A DNA stretch of 64,000 nucleotides from Flavobacterium sp. LHD-80 (GTDB taxonomy: Bacteria; Bacteroidota; Bacteroidia; Flavobacteriales; Flavobacteriaceae): contig NZ_JAVFVS010000009.1 in assembly GCF_030929605.1 (NCBI RefSeq), positions 164,087 to 228,086 on the forward strand. The letters are read 5' to 3'. The notes beneath the pieces are model-generated. The model was not told the DNA's origin. It was given only the letters and a program-made list of their open reading frames with translations, and ran no database searches. The position numbers and the translations under genes are program-made. The stretch's first letter is position 1; every line of letters starts with the position of its first letter. Below, piece by piece: positions 53,969 through 62,242 of the stretch.

Positions 53969-54511
53969 TTATACTTTAATAACTTGTGTGACATTGCTTT
54001 CTACAAAAGCAATTAAATCAGTCATATTTCGATCATTATTATACTTATTAGAAATCGAAATAATGTAATTGTTTTTCTCTTTTACATATAGAAAGAAAAA
54101 ATCTTTAGTTAAAATCGCCTTATCAATTTGGCTCCATTTATGCGTAAATTCTCCTAAAGGAGAACGGACATAGATTAAGGAATTTGTAAAATTGAGCTTG
54201 TACTTATTTATAAAATTATCAAACTTCAAGAGCTTTTTAGTCAAACGGAAAATGAGTTTACAAACTGTATTTACAAATGAATAGCGAAACATTAGGAAAA
54301 ACATAATAAAAATGACATTTCTTATGATCCATATTATAAGATCAGTATCATTCTCTAAATAAAAAAAATTAAAAAAAACAGAAAAAACCAAAACGGAAGT
54401 AAAAAAAAACTGAACTCTTTTTTGATACAAATTTTTTAGATACATTTTATTCAACTTACTTATTTCTAATGTATTCAATTTAAATTCCACAGAAAAATTA
54501 GCTATATTCAT
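53969..54511 (-). CDS. YcxB-like small membrane protein
   Basis: The 180-residue protein has an N-terminal cytosolic stretch, two membrane helices (about 35-52 and 60-77, FFFTSVLVFSVFFNFFYL and IIWIIRNVIFIMFFLMF), and a C-terminal beta-rich domain. That domain has SLIYVRSPLGEFTHKWSQIDKAI and DFFFLYVKEKNNYIISI, as in YcxB-like proteins. Function is unknown. It may form a group with the scramblase-like gene 265 bp downstream, since both are membrane-related and equally AT-rich. Confidence 0.6.
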   Translation of the reverse strand: MNIANFSVEFKLNTLEISKLNKMYLKNLYQKRVQFFFTSVLVFSVFFNFFYLENDTDLIIWIIRNVIFIMFFLMFRYSFVNTVCKLIFRLTKKLLKFDNFINKYKLNFTNSLIYVRSPLGEFTHKWSQIDKAILTKDFFFLYVKEKNNYIISISNKYNNDRNMTDLIAFVESNVTQVIKV

Positions 54512-55388
54512 ATTATTTGTATCCTAATTATAAGCTAACACTTATTATTACTATTATTGTAATTGCTTGGATATCACTTACAAACAAACAAACAAGACAC
54601 AAAACTACCCTAAACATAAGGTTAGATTTCTCCGAATTAGACATTATAATATTAAAATAAGACTTTTTAGATCGACTTTAAAATCAAGAAAAGATTCCAA
54701 GAATCATCTTTATAGCTTTATAGAAATCAGAATAGTTTTTCAAGTAATTTTTCCAAGTGAAAAGAAGAATTTTAATCGTTTAAAAACTTCTGCATAAATA
54801 CCACGATAAGTTAAAAAAATATCAGAAAAAGACTAATCAAAAAATCGTATTTATTTTTATTTCAAATAGTTAAATAAAACACTCGTTTTTGATTTTAGAG
54901 GTGAATTTTTCTCTAAATTTGTTTTTAGTTTCAAGAATAAGTAAAATTTTTCTTGTAAAAAAAATAATGAAAAATTAATTGAAATAGCTAAATAATTGAT
55001 GCCCTAATATGAAATTATTTGAATGATATACCAATCAAACTCAATAAAAAAAATATAACTTAGAAAAGTCAGAATACCGACATTACTATAAAAAAAGTAA
55101 GATGGTAGCCGTTTTTACATTCAAATTGTCACTCAATTAATCATAATGAAGACGAAACTTGAAAGACTGAAATAACAAGACGTACTTTTTCAAATAACTT
55201 AGATTTTATACCAAATTATAAAAAAGAAAAATGTGTGAAATTTTAATTTAAAAAAGGTGTGGCATAATTTTCAAATATTCAAAATTGCATATAATTTATT
55301 TTAAGAAACTTTTGTCAAAACCAAAACTCATTGCAAATCAATAAAGTACAACAAAAAACATTAACTTTATATAAAAACACATTATCCT
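54512..55388. other. Long AT-rich non-coding region
   Basis: These 877 bases carry no convincing gene, hairpin terminator or known RNA. A 76-codon frame at 54567-54797 has no family resemblance and atypical composition. The region must hold the promoters of the YcxB-like gene and the AraC pair, but no clear TTTG/TAnnTTTG pair stands out. Confidence 0.5.
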
Positions 55389-56369
55389 GTGATAACAATT
55401 GAACATTCATACGGTGCAGATCTAAACTGGGTAGAAGATTTTGCAAAAAAAGTCGGAGGAAAAAAAGAGGGCAATTTCATTATAGTTCCCGAAGAAATTA
55501 ATACCGGAACTAGATATTTTCTTGATTGCGGAGATGGTATTATAGCGTATTACATTGATGTCCAGTACAAAAAAGATATCACTTTAATACAAAAAAACAA
55601 AGAGAATGATTTTGTTGGACTCTATTATAACCTTACTGAAGGAGAAGCATCAATTTCTGGTAACAATTTTTTTTTCAACATAGCTAGATGGAATTATAAT
55701 TTAGCCGCCATTGACGGCACTTTAGAATCAAGTTATAATGTTAAAGCTGGAAGTCGAACATTTGCATTATCAATTTTTATAAAAAAAGATAATATAGAGG
55801 CTTATGCTAAAAAAAACAATGTTACACTCAGCAATATTGATCAAATGATCGATCCTTCTCAAAATACAATTGTACGTTTTGACAGAATGAGCAATGAAAG
55901 CTACCACTTACTGCAAGACCTTAGAAAATTAAAAGTAGGAGGTTCAATTTTTAACTTAAACTTAATTGGCACTGTTCATATGCTAATTTCAAATTATTTA
56001 AAAAAATTGGCTACTAAACGAATTATTATACAAACTGTCAATGAATCGGATTTAGCAAATATAATTAAGGTCCAAATGTTTTTAATAGAACATATTGAAG
56101 ATCACTTTCCGAGTATTAAATTAATGGCAAGTAGAGCCAATATGTCAGAATCAAAATTTAAAAATTTGTTTAGAAAAATTACCGGCAATACACCTAGCGC
56201 ATTTTTTATGGATAATAAATTATCATTAGCAAAAGAATTACTTGAGAAAAAGCAATTGTCTATATCACAAATATCTGACAAACTTCACTTCACAAATAAC
56301 TCTTATTTTGCATCCAAATTTAAACAGCATTTCGGAATATCACCTAAAACATTTATAAAGCAATTATAA
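55389..56369 (+). CDS. AraC-family transcriptional regulator (first of tandem pair)
   Basis: GTG at 55389 is the only usable start: a stop lies at 55362-55364 in frame, and the N-terminus then lines up with that of the next gene (IIVPEEINTGTRYF against IIVIPEDIGNGTFYF). The 326-residue protein has an N-terminal effector domain of unknown ligand (1-220). Its C-terminal double HTH of AraC type (about 228-326) includes FPSIKLMASRANMSESKFKNLFRKITG, SLAKELLEKKQLSISQISDKL and FASKFKQHFGISPKTF, each recognisable. It lacks a sensor kinase or receiver, so it is not a hybrid two-component protein. Confidence 0.87.
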   Translation: MITIEHSYGADLNWVEDFAKKVGGKKEGNFIIVPEEINTGTRYFLDCGDGIIAYYIDVQYKKDITLIQKNKENDFVGLYYNLTEGEASISGNNFFFNIARWNYNLAAIDGTLESSYNVKAGSRTFALSIFIKKDNIEAYAKKNNVTLSNIDQMIDPSQNTIVRFDRMSNESYHLLQDLRKLKVGGSIFNLNLIGTVHMLISNYLKKLATKRIIIQTVNESDLANIIKVQMFLIEHIEDHFPSIKLMASRANMSESKFKNLFRKITGNTPSAFFMDNKLSLAKELLEKKQLSISQISDKLHFTNNSYFASKFKQHFGISPKTFIKQL

Positions 56370-56429
56370 AGATAATCTAAATCAAGATTCATAAAAAAAT
56401 GAAACTTTTTTGAAAAATAATATTTAAAA

Positions 56430-57500
56430 ATGAAAAAAATTACTCATACCTGTAGTTTGACTTCGGATTGGTCAAAAGAATTAGCTGATCAGTTAGGAGC
56501 TAAATTTATTGATAACAAAATCATTGTGATTCCTGAAGATATTGGTAATGGGACTTTTTATTTCACTCCTATTATACCTGGTGTCTCAGTAGTTTTTATT
56601 GATTTTACATTAAAAGAGCCATTAAAAATAACAAGATTAAAATCCGACAATCAATTATATATATTCCATTTTGATCTTAGTGAACATGTCAATTTAATAA
56701 AAATCAACAATATTGACTACGAAATTGGTTCTTATGATAAACTAGACTTGGCAATTATTGATAATGAAATTGAAAGTTCGTTTAAACCAGAAATAAAAGA
56801 AAGAACCATAGCGATTCGAATACTTGTAGATAAAAAGTTACTACATGATTTTATATCCAAATATACTAGCAAAGAAGTTTCAAAGAGTAAAATAAAATCT
56901 GGAAAAAAAACATTTTTCCACTATGGAAATATAGACAGCAATAGTGTATTGCTTATGCAATCTATAAAAAATAAATCTGTATACGACGTTACATTTGACT
57001 CCCTTCTCAAGGGAATTTCCTTAAAATTATTAGGCAATTTTTTTAATAAATTTTACAACAAAAACACTTCAAATGAAATTACAGAAGTTGACAATGAAGC
57101 AATAACTAAAACAAAAACATATTTATTAAATCACTTATATGGTTCATTTCCTTCAGTAACTTTTTTAGCTGCAATGGCTGGTATGTCTGAGTCAAAATAC
57201 AAAGCATTGTTTAAAAAACGTTTTAACAATACTCCTAATAATTTATTCATTACAGAAAAAATGAAACTTGCTAGAGAGCTTTTACAAAGTGCTCAATTTC
57301 ATACCTTGACCGAAGTGCTATATGAACTTAATTATAGTAAACTTAGTTACTTTTCAACTAAATATTTTGAAATATTTCAACGAAAGCCTGCTACTGATTT
57401 TGTAAAAAAATTGATAAATCATATTTTCATCATAAATAAATGCTTTCTTTTCATTTTAAAATTTCATCTTTTTATTCTTATAACAATTAATTATTTATAA
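56430..57500 (+). CDS. AraC-family transcriptional regulator (second of tandem pair)
   Basis: This is a 356-residue paralogue of the preceding gene, 60 nt downstream. It has the same N-terminal domain type and the same AraC HTH pair (FPSVTFLAAMAGMSESKYKA; KLARELLQSAQFHTLTEVLY; YFSTKYFEIFQRKPATDFVK). The HTH is more divergent in the second helix region. After the normal end of the AraC domain there is an unusual hydrophobic tail of about 28 residues (NHIFIINKCFLFILKFHLFI..), which could be a membrane anchor or a lost stop codon. A bidirectional terminator overlaps its stop. Confidence 0.84.
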   Translation: MKKITHTCSLTSDWSKELADQLGAKFIDNKIIVIPEDIGNGTFYFTPIIPGVSVVFIDFTLKEPLKITRLKSDNQLYIFHFDLSEHVNLIKINNIDYEIGSYDKLDLAIIDNEIESSFKPEIKERTIAIRILVDKKLLHDFISKYTSKEVSKSKIKSGKKTFFHYGNIDSNSVLLMQSIKNKSVYDVTFDSLLKGISLKLLGNFFNKFYNKNTSNEITEVDNEAITKTKTYLLNHLYGSFPSVTFLAAMAGMSESKYKALFKKRFNNTPNNLFITEKMKLARELLQSAQFHTLTEVLYELNYSKLSYFSTKYFEIFQRKPATDFVKKLINHIFIINKCFLFILKFHLFILITINYL

Positions 57501-57532
57501 AACAAGAGCATCAAAAGATGCTCTTGTTTTAT
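57497..57532. terminator. Bidirectional terminator
   Basis: ATAAAACAAGAGCATC (57497-57512) and GATGCTCTTGTTTTAT (57517-57532) form a perfect 16-bp stem with an AAAA loop. It lies between the convergent AraC and OmpA-family genes. Confidence 0.92.
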
Positions 57533-57543
57533 AAATAGTAACT

Positions 57544-59526
57544 CTATTGTTTAGTAAGTGTTACTATGAATTCTGAACGTCTATTAAGTTCATGTTCCTT
57601 TTCAGAACATTTCACTCCATTAGAGCATTTGTTAATTAAGCGAGTCTCACCAAATCCTTCTCCTTTAAGACGTTCTGCACTAATCCCATGTTCTACCAGA
57701 TAGGCAACAGTAGATTTTGCTCGATTTTCCGATAATTTCATATTAAAGTCATCTTTACCTCTACTATCTGTATGAGAATTTACTTTTACAGAAATTTGTG
57801 GGTAAGCCTTCATTACTTCTAGAACTTTATTTAATTCAGATTTAGAAGATTCTCTAATTTTGTAGCCATTAAAATCAAAGTAAATTGGGCCCAATTTTAG
57901 TTTTTTCGTTAAATCATCTCCATCTTGAATTACAACTTTCTCTTGATCAACAATAACTTCCACTTCTTTGAAAAAGTTAAATGAATATTCTCTCTTTTCT
58001 GCTTGTTTTAATGGAAGTGTCTTTTGAATAATTTCTGTTAATCCAGGTTTTATATAAGTAAGTTTATAATCTTTGAAAGGCTCTAAATTAATCAAATACT
58101 TACCATCTTTATCAGAGTATCCAGTCGCTACTTTTTCATTAGCCGAATTATATACTCCAATAGCTATACCTTCAATTGGAGTTCCGGTAGTAAAGTCTCG
58201 TAACGTTCCATATATAAGTGGTTTAACACCAAAATCCAATGGTCGATTTTCAATAAAACCATAAATATCATCATTTCCGTTTCTATTTGAAGAAAAATAC
58301 CCTTTTTTTGTATCATCTTGAATTCCATATGCAAAATCATCTGAAGCTGTATTTACTCCATCTCCTAAATTTATCACATGATACAATCCATTTTCATCTT
58401 TAAGTGCTGCATATACATCCAAACCTCCAAGCCCTGGATGTCCATCTGAAGAAAAATATAAAATTCCAGAGGCATCCACATATGGATATGTTTCTCTGCC
58501 TAAGGTATTAATTTCATCTCCTAGTTTTTTTACATCATTTCCAACAATACCACCGGGTTTAAGGCTCACTACATATAAATCTGAGTTTCCAAATTTATTA
58601 TTTCTGTCTGAAGCAAAATAAAGTTCAGTTTCGTTTGCATTTAAAGCCGGATGAGCAGATGAAAATCCATCACCGTTAATCGGTGATATTAATTCTTTAA
58701 CATTCTTCCATTCTCCATCTATATTTTCAGCCCTGTAAATTTTTAGGAAAGTAATTCCATCTTTATCAGTTCCCAATTTCCCTTCAGCATAATTATTTCT
58801 TGTGAAAAACATTACTTTTCCATCTTTTGTAATAGCTGGAGTGCTTTGGTGATATCTTGTATTGACATCTCCTTTTAAAAGAACTGGATTCTGCAATCCT
58901 CCATCAACTGTTACATCAGCAGAATATAATTTCAAAAATGATTTTTCGTTCCAACTGTGTTTACGTTTTATTATAATACCAGTATCTTTTGCTGATGCAT
59001 AAACTATTTTATTCTTATCATAAAAAGCAGTGCCAAAGTCTGAAAATGGTGTATTAATTTCAAGAGATTTAATAGTATAGCGTCCTGATTGCTTTTGAAT
59101 GTCGGCCATTAATTTAGCCTCGTTCCAATTTTCGCTCAAATCTTTCTTGCCAGACTTAGCATAATATTTTTTCATTATTTCTTCAGACTCTTTGTATTGC
59201 TGGCTATTATTTAAAGCCTGCGCATATCTGAAAAAATATTCAGCATCCACATTTGAAGAACTAATCATTCTTGAATAGCATTTAACTGCTTCTGGGTATT
59301 TTCCGTTATAATAATAACAATCCCCTAATTTGGTATAAGCTTCAATAGAATTATTCCCTTTAGTAATTAACTCTTCATACAGTTTCGCAGCTTCCACAAA
59401 AGCAAATTTACCATAAGCTTCATTTGCTTTGTCAAGTTTTTTATCCTGTGCTTGAATTGTACCAATATTCATTATACAAATAATCAGTAAAACAAAAGCA
59501 TTTTTTATTTTTTTACACATAATCAT
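57544..59526 (-). CDS. OmpA-family lipid/peptidoglycan-linked protein with PD40 propeller
   Basis: The 660-residue exported protein has a signal peptide, TPR-like helices (about 30-150, EAYTKLGDCYYYNGKYPEAV) and PD40-type propeller repeats (about 160-425, HPALNANETELYFASDR; ASGILYFSSDGHPGLGGLDVY). A carboxypeptidase-regulatory-like domain (about 435-510) and a C-terminal OmpA domain (about 545-660, HTDSRG, LSENRAKS, NRRSEF) follow. The OmpA domain binds peptidoglycan. The arrangement is that of the PorE-like proteins that accompany PorP/SprF in type IX secretion and gliding clusters. It is the last gene of a three-gene minus-strand set. Confidence 0.88.
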   Translation of the reverse strand: MIMCKKIKNAFVLLIICIMNIGTIQAQDKKLDKANEAYGKFAFVEAAKLYEELITKGNNSIEAYTKLGDCYYYNGKYPEAVKCYSRMISSSNVDAEYFFRYAQALNNSQQYKESEEIMKKYYAKSGKKDLSENWNEAKLMADIQKQSGRYTIKSLEINTPFSDFGTAFYDKNKIVYASAKDTGIIIKRKHSWNEKSFLKLYSADVTVDGGLQNPVLLKGDVNTRYHQSTPAITKDGKVMFFTRNNYAEGKLGTDKDGITFLKIYRAENIDGEWKNVKELISPINGDGFSSAHPALNANETELYFASDRNNKFGNSDLYVVSLKPGGIVGNDVKKLGDEINTLGRETYPYVDASGILYFSSDGHPGLGGLDVYAALKDENGLYHVINLGDGVNTASDDFAYGIQDDTKKGYFSSNRNGNDDIYGFIENRPLDFGVKPLIYGTLRDFTTGTPIEGIAIGVYNSANEKVATGYSDKDGKYLINLEPFKDYKLTYIKPGLTEIIQKTLPLKQAEKREYSFNFFKEVEVIVDQEKVVIQDGDDLTKKLKLGPIYFDFNGYKIRESSKSELNKVLEVMKAYPQISVKVNSHTDSRGKDDFNMKLSENRAKSTVAYLVEHGISAERLKGEGFGETRLINKCSNGVKCSEKEHELNRRSEFIVTLTKQ

Positions 59527-59544
59527 ATTTTACATTAAATAGTA

Positions 59545-60456
59545 TTAGAAAAATCTTGGCGTCACCAACTTTGATTTTGAATTACCAAACAATTCAAATC
59601 TCAAAAAGATTTCATGTGAACCTGAATTGTAATTCCCTATATGAGTTGTATCATAATCATAAGCATAGCCCAAGTTTAACCCAGGGGTAATTTGAAAACC
59701 TGCCATGGCACTAACTGCTGCATCCCAACGATATGCAGCACCTAAAGTAAATTTGTCATTAAAAAGGAAGTTTGCAGATAAATCTACTGCAAGAGGAGCT
59801 CCCTGAACAGCTTTAACCATTGCAGCTGGCTTAAATTTCAAATAAGGATTCAAATCAAATACATATCCACCCATAAGATAAAAATGTGATGAAGCTGAAT
59901 ATGTTGTTGTTTTAATATCTTCAAAAAAAGTAGTTTTTAACAATCTTGGAGCAGATAAGCCAACATACCAATTATAAGAGTGAACATAAAATCCAGCACC
60001 TACATTTGGAGAGATTTTAGATTCTGATCCTGTTAAATAATGATCAGGATTTTCCTTATTTAATTTATCATAATCTACCGAATTATTATCTAACGCACCA
60101 GATATACCAAAGGAATATTTCACGTCTGAACTGCCTAAAATTGTATATGAATAATTTGCAGTTACTCCAGTGCTCTTAACTGGACCAATCTCGTCACTAA
60201 TAACATTTAATCCTAGACTACTATGTGTACTAACAGGACTTTGAACTGAAAAATTCATGGTTTTTGGCGCGCCATCTAAACCAACCCATTGTGTTCTATA
60301 TAATCCCATCACACTCAATACTTCTCTCGATCCTGTGTAACCTGGGTTAAATGTCATTGTATTATACATGTACTGTGTATATTGTGATTCCTGTTGTGCC
60401 GAAACACCACAAGTTCCTATCAGCAATACCGCTACTATGTGAAAAATATTTTTCAT
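59545..60456 (-). CDS. PorP/SprF-family type IX secretion membrane protein
   Basis: The 303-residue outer-membrane beta-barrel protein has a signal peptide (MKNIFHIVAVLLIGTCGVSA) and the family start QQESQYTQYMYNTMTFNPGY, then TQWVGLDGAPKTMNFSVQSP and a C-terminal GYAYDYDTTHIGNYNSGSHE. PorP/SprF proteins capture or anchor substrates of the type IX system, often those with type B C-terminal signals. The adjacent gene encodes just such a substrate. It lies 18 nt upstream of the OmpA-family gene and 35 nt downstream of the gliding-C-terminal gene, so all three are probably one operon. Confidence 0.92.
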   Translation of the reverse strand: MKNIFHIVAVLLIGTCGVSAQQESQYTQYMYNTMTFNPGYTGSREVLSVMGLYRTQWVGLDGAPKTMNFSVQSPVSTHSSLGLNVISDEIGPVKSTGVTANYSYTILGSSDVKYSFGISGALDNNSVDYDKLNKENPDHYLTGSESKISPNVGAGFYVHSYNWYVGLSAPRLLKTTFFEDIKTTTYSASSHFYLMGGYVFDLNPYLKFKPAAMVKAVQGAPLAVDLSANFLFNDKFTLGAAYRWDAAVSAMAGFQITPGLNLGYAYDYDTTHIGNYNSGSHEIFLRFELFGNSKSKLVTPRFF

Positions 60457-60491
60457 TACTTGTTTAATTTTAATTCTTAAATCTTTTAAGA

Positions 60492-61808
60492 TTATTGATT
60501 GTTGATATACAGATACCCTGCTTTTTCAATCACTTTTTTACCATTATTATATTTCAGTATATAAAAGTAAGTTCCAGTTGGAAGTTTTTCTCCTCTATTA
60601 ATTGTTGCACGCCCATCAGAATAACCTGCAAACATTTTATCGCTCTCATTATAAGATTTTGCATCATATACTTTTACTCCCCATCTATTATATATTTCTA
60701 CACTATTATCTGGGTATTTATCTATACCTTTAATATGAAAAGTATCATTTAAGCCATCTCCATTTGGAGACACAGCATTGTAAACAACTAAATCATCTGG
60801 TGGTGGTGGATTTTTATCAGCTATAGCAATAGTAAACATTCCATAACCTTTTACTACTGAAGTCATTAATTGAGTATAACCCGCTCCAGGACTTGCATTT
60901 GCCGCTCTTTCACTAATAACCCCACCTTCATTTAACCATTTTCCAGAAGCTGAATCCCAACGCACAATAACAACTTCTTTATCGCTACTTACATTAAAAA
61001 ACTCAGATGGAGTCGTTTTAGAATCTAAACTCAAGCTTAATACAATTTTTTCGCTTCCTGCATCTTCAGTGATATTCCAATATTCAACATTATCTATTAA
61101 TTTGATAGATTCTTCTTTGATTGAATGACTATGAATATTATCTGAATTTTTAAAGAAATATTGAGAAGTATAAACATTCCCAGCATCGGTGCCGGAAGCA
61201 TGATATGAGGGTCTAAAATACAATTCATCACCTATTGGATATTCAAATGCAGCCGAACCATTTTTCTGAACTTGCCCATCCACAAAACTTAAATCACTTG
61301 CGTTTGAATGAAAACCATTTTCAGTAAAAATCATTTTTCCATTGTTTTCATCAGCTAAAACAATCCCAGTTATAAACTCTGACCTTTTGTTTACAGAAAT
61401 CGAAGTTGATAATTTAAAAGGTTCAGGTGAAGCGTAGTTTTCAAAACGAACATTTTGAAAATTGGCTGTTTTTTCGCCACTGATATTTTGATCAGTATCC
61501 CCCATAAAGAATGTTTTACCATCATTCGTAACAGTAAACCTAACATTCCCATCATTATTCCAATCTTTAAATATATATACCTCACCATCATTTGTAAAAT
61601 CACCCGAATTCTTATTTTGGTAATTTTCATAAACAGATAATATTGTACCACTTTTTACTGCTACCTGGCCTTCATTGGAAAATTGAGCATGTCCATTTTG
61701 ACACACTAACAAACCAACAAAAATGCTAAGGGAAGAAACAGGAATGTTTTTAACTGAAAAAACAGGAACTGTTTGTTTTTCTACTTTATATAAATTATTA
61801 TTCTTCAT
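60492..61808 (-). CDS. Gliding motility-associated C-terminal (type B T9SS sorting) surface protein
   Basis: The 438-residue protein has a signal region with an unusually long N-tail before the hydrophobic core (VKNIPVSSLSIFVGLLVCQN). A beta-rich passenger follows (about 45-345) and ends in the type B sorting domain (about 350-438, VSPNGDGLNDTFHIKGIDKY; VEIYNRWGVKVYD; LPTGTYFYILKY). Such proteins are exported by type IX secretion and attached to the cell surface. The passenger is not recognised and may be an adhesin. It leads the operon with its cognate PorP/SprF and OmpA-type partners. Confidence 0.88.
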   Translation of the reverse strand: MKNNNLYKVEKQTVPVFSVKNIPVSSLSIFVGLLVCQNGHAQFSNEGQVAVKSGTILSVYENYQNKNSGDFTNDGEVYIFKDWNNDGNVRFTVTNDGKTFFMGDTDQNISGEKTANFQNVRFENYASPEPFKLSTSISVNKRSEFITGIVLADENNGKMIFTENGFHSNASDLSFVDGQVQKNGSAAFEYPIGDELYFRPSYHASGTDAGNVYTSQYFFKNSDNIHSHSIKEESIKLIDNVEYWNITEDAGSEKIVLSLSLDSKTTPSEFFNVSSDKEVVIVRWDSASGKWLNEGGVISERAANASPGAGYTQLMTSVVKGYGMFTIAIADKNPPPPDDLVVYNAVSPNGDGLNDTFHIKGIDKYPDNSVEIYNRWGVKVYDAKSYNESDKMFAGYSDGRATINRGEKLPTGTYFYILKYNNGKKVIEKAGYLYINNQ

Positions 61809-62163
61809 AGTTATTTAATTATCGTATCAATCATACTATCAATTGGTTATGCAAAATTACTTTTGGTTTAAAAAACGAACACCTATTCAAAGTTTTTAGA
61901 ATATTAAAATAAGGTCAAATCACAACCTCTATAATAGAGTTGGTGAGTTGTTCTGACATGATTTTCGAGTGCAAAATTCGAATTTCATATAACTTTCTTT
62001 ACCCTTTATAAGTTTTTAGAATTACAGATTAAGACAATTATCTGTTTGCAGATTTTAAGAATTTTGAAACTTAAAAAGCTCTCCAAAACTCAATAAGAAT
62101 TTATCAAATTCAGAAACTAGGTATTTAAAAAATAATATCATTATTTTATATCATCCTATAAAT
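61809..62163. other. Promoter region of the surface-protein trio
   Basis: A TAATTTTG box (61852-61859, minus strand) fits the TAnnTTTG -7 element and would give a leader of about 38 nt before the start at 61808. The nearest TTTG candidate upstream lies 28 bp away, farther than usual. No gene is seen in the rest. Confidence 0.45.
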
Positions 62164-62194
62164 AAGAAAAGAGAACCTTGGGTTCTCTTTTCTT
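62164..62194. terminator. Terminator of the collagen-like gene
   Basis: AAGAAAAGAGAACC (62164-62177) and GGTTCTCTTTTCTT (62181-62194) form a perfect 14-bp stem with a TTG loop. A-rich sequence on the minus-strand exit side supplies the U tract. Confidence 0.88.
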
Positions 62195-62242
62195 GATTCA
62201 AGAAATCATTTAAAGGACATTTAACATGATGCTTTTTAAATT

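Noticed and set aside
54567..54797. 76-codon plus-strand frame
   Set aside because: Basic, low-complexity composition, no family resemblance, and in an AT-rich non-coding stretch.
55382..55395. TATCCTGTGAT half-site at the start of the first AraC gene
   Set aside because: Only one half, overlapping the start codon, and in the wrong orientation relative to the gene.
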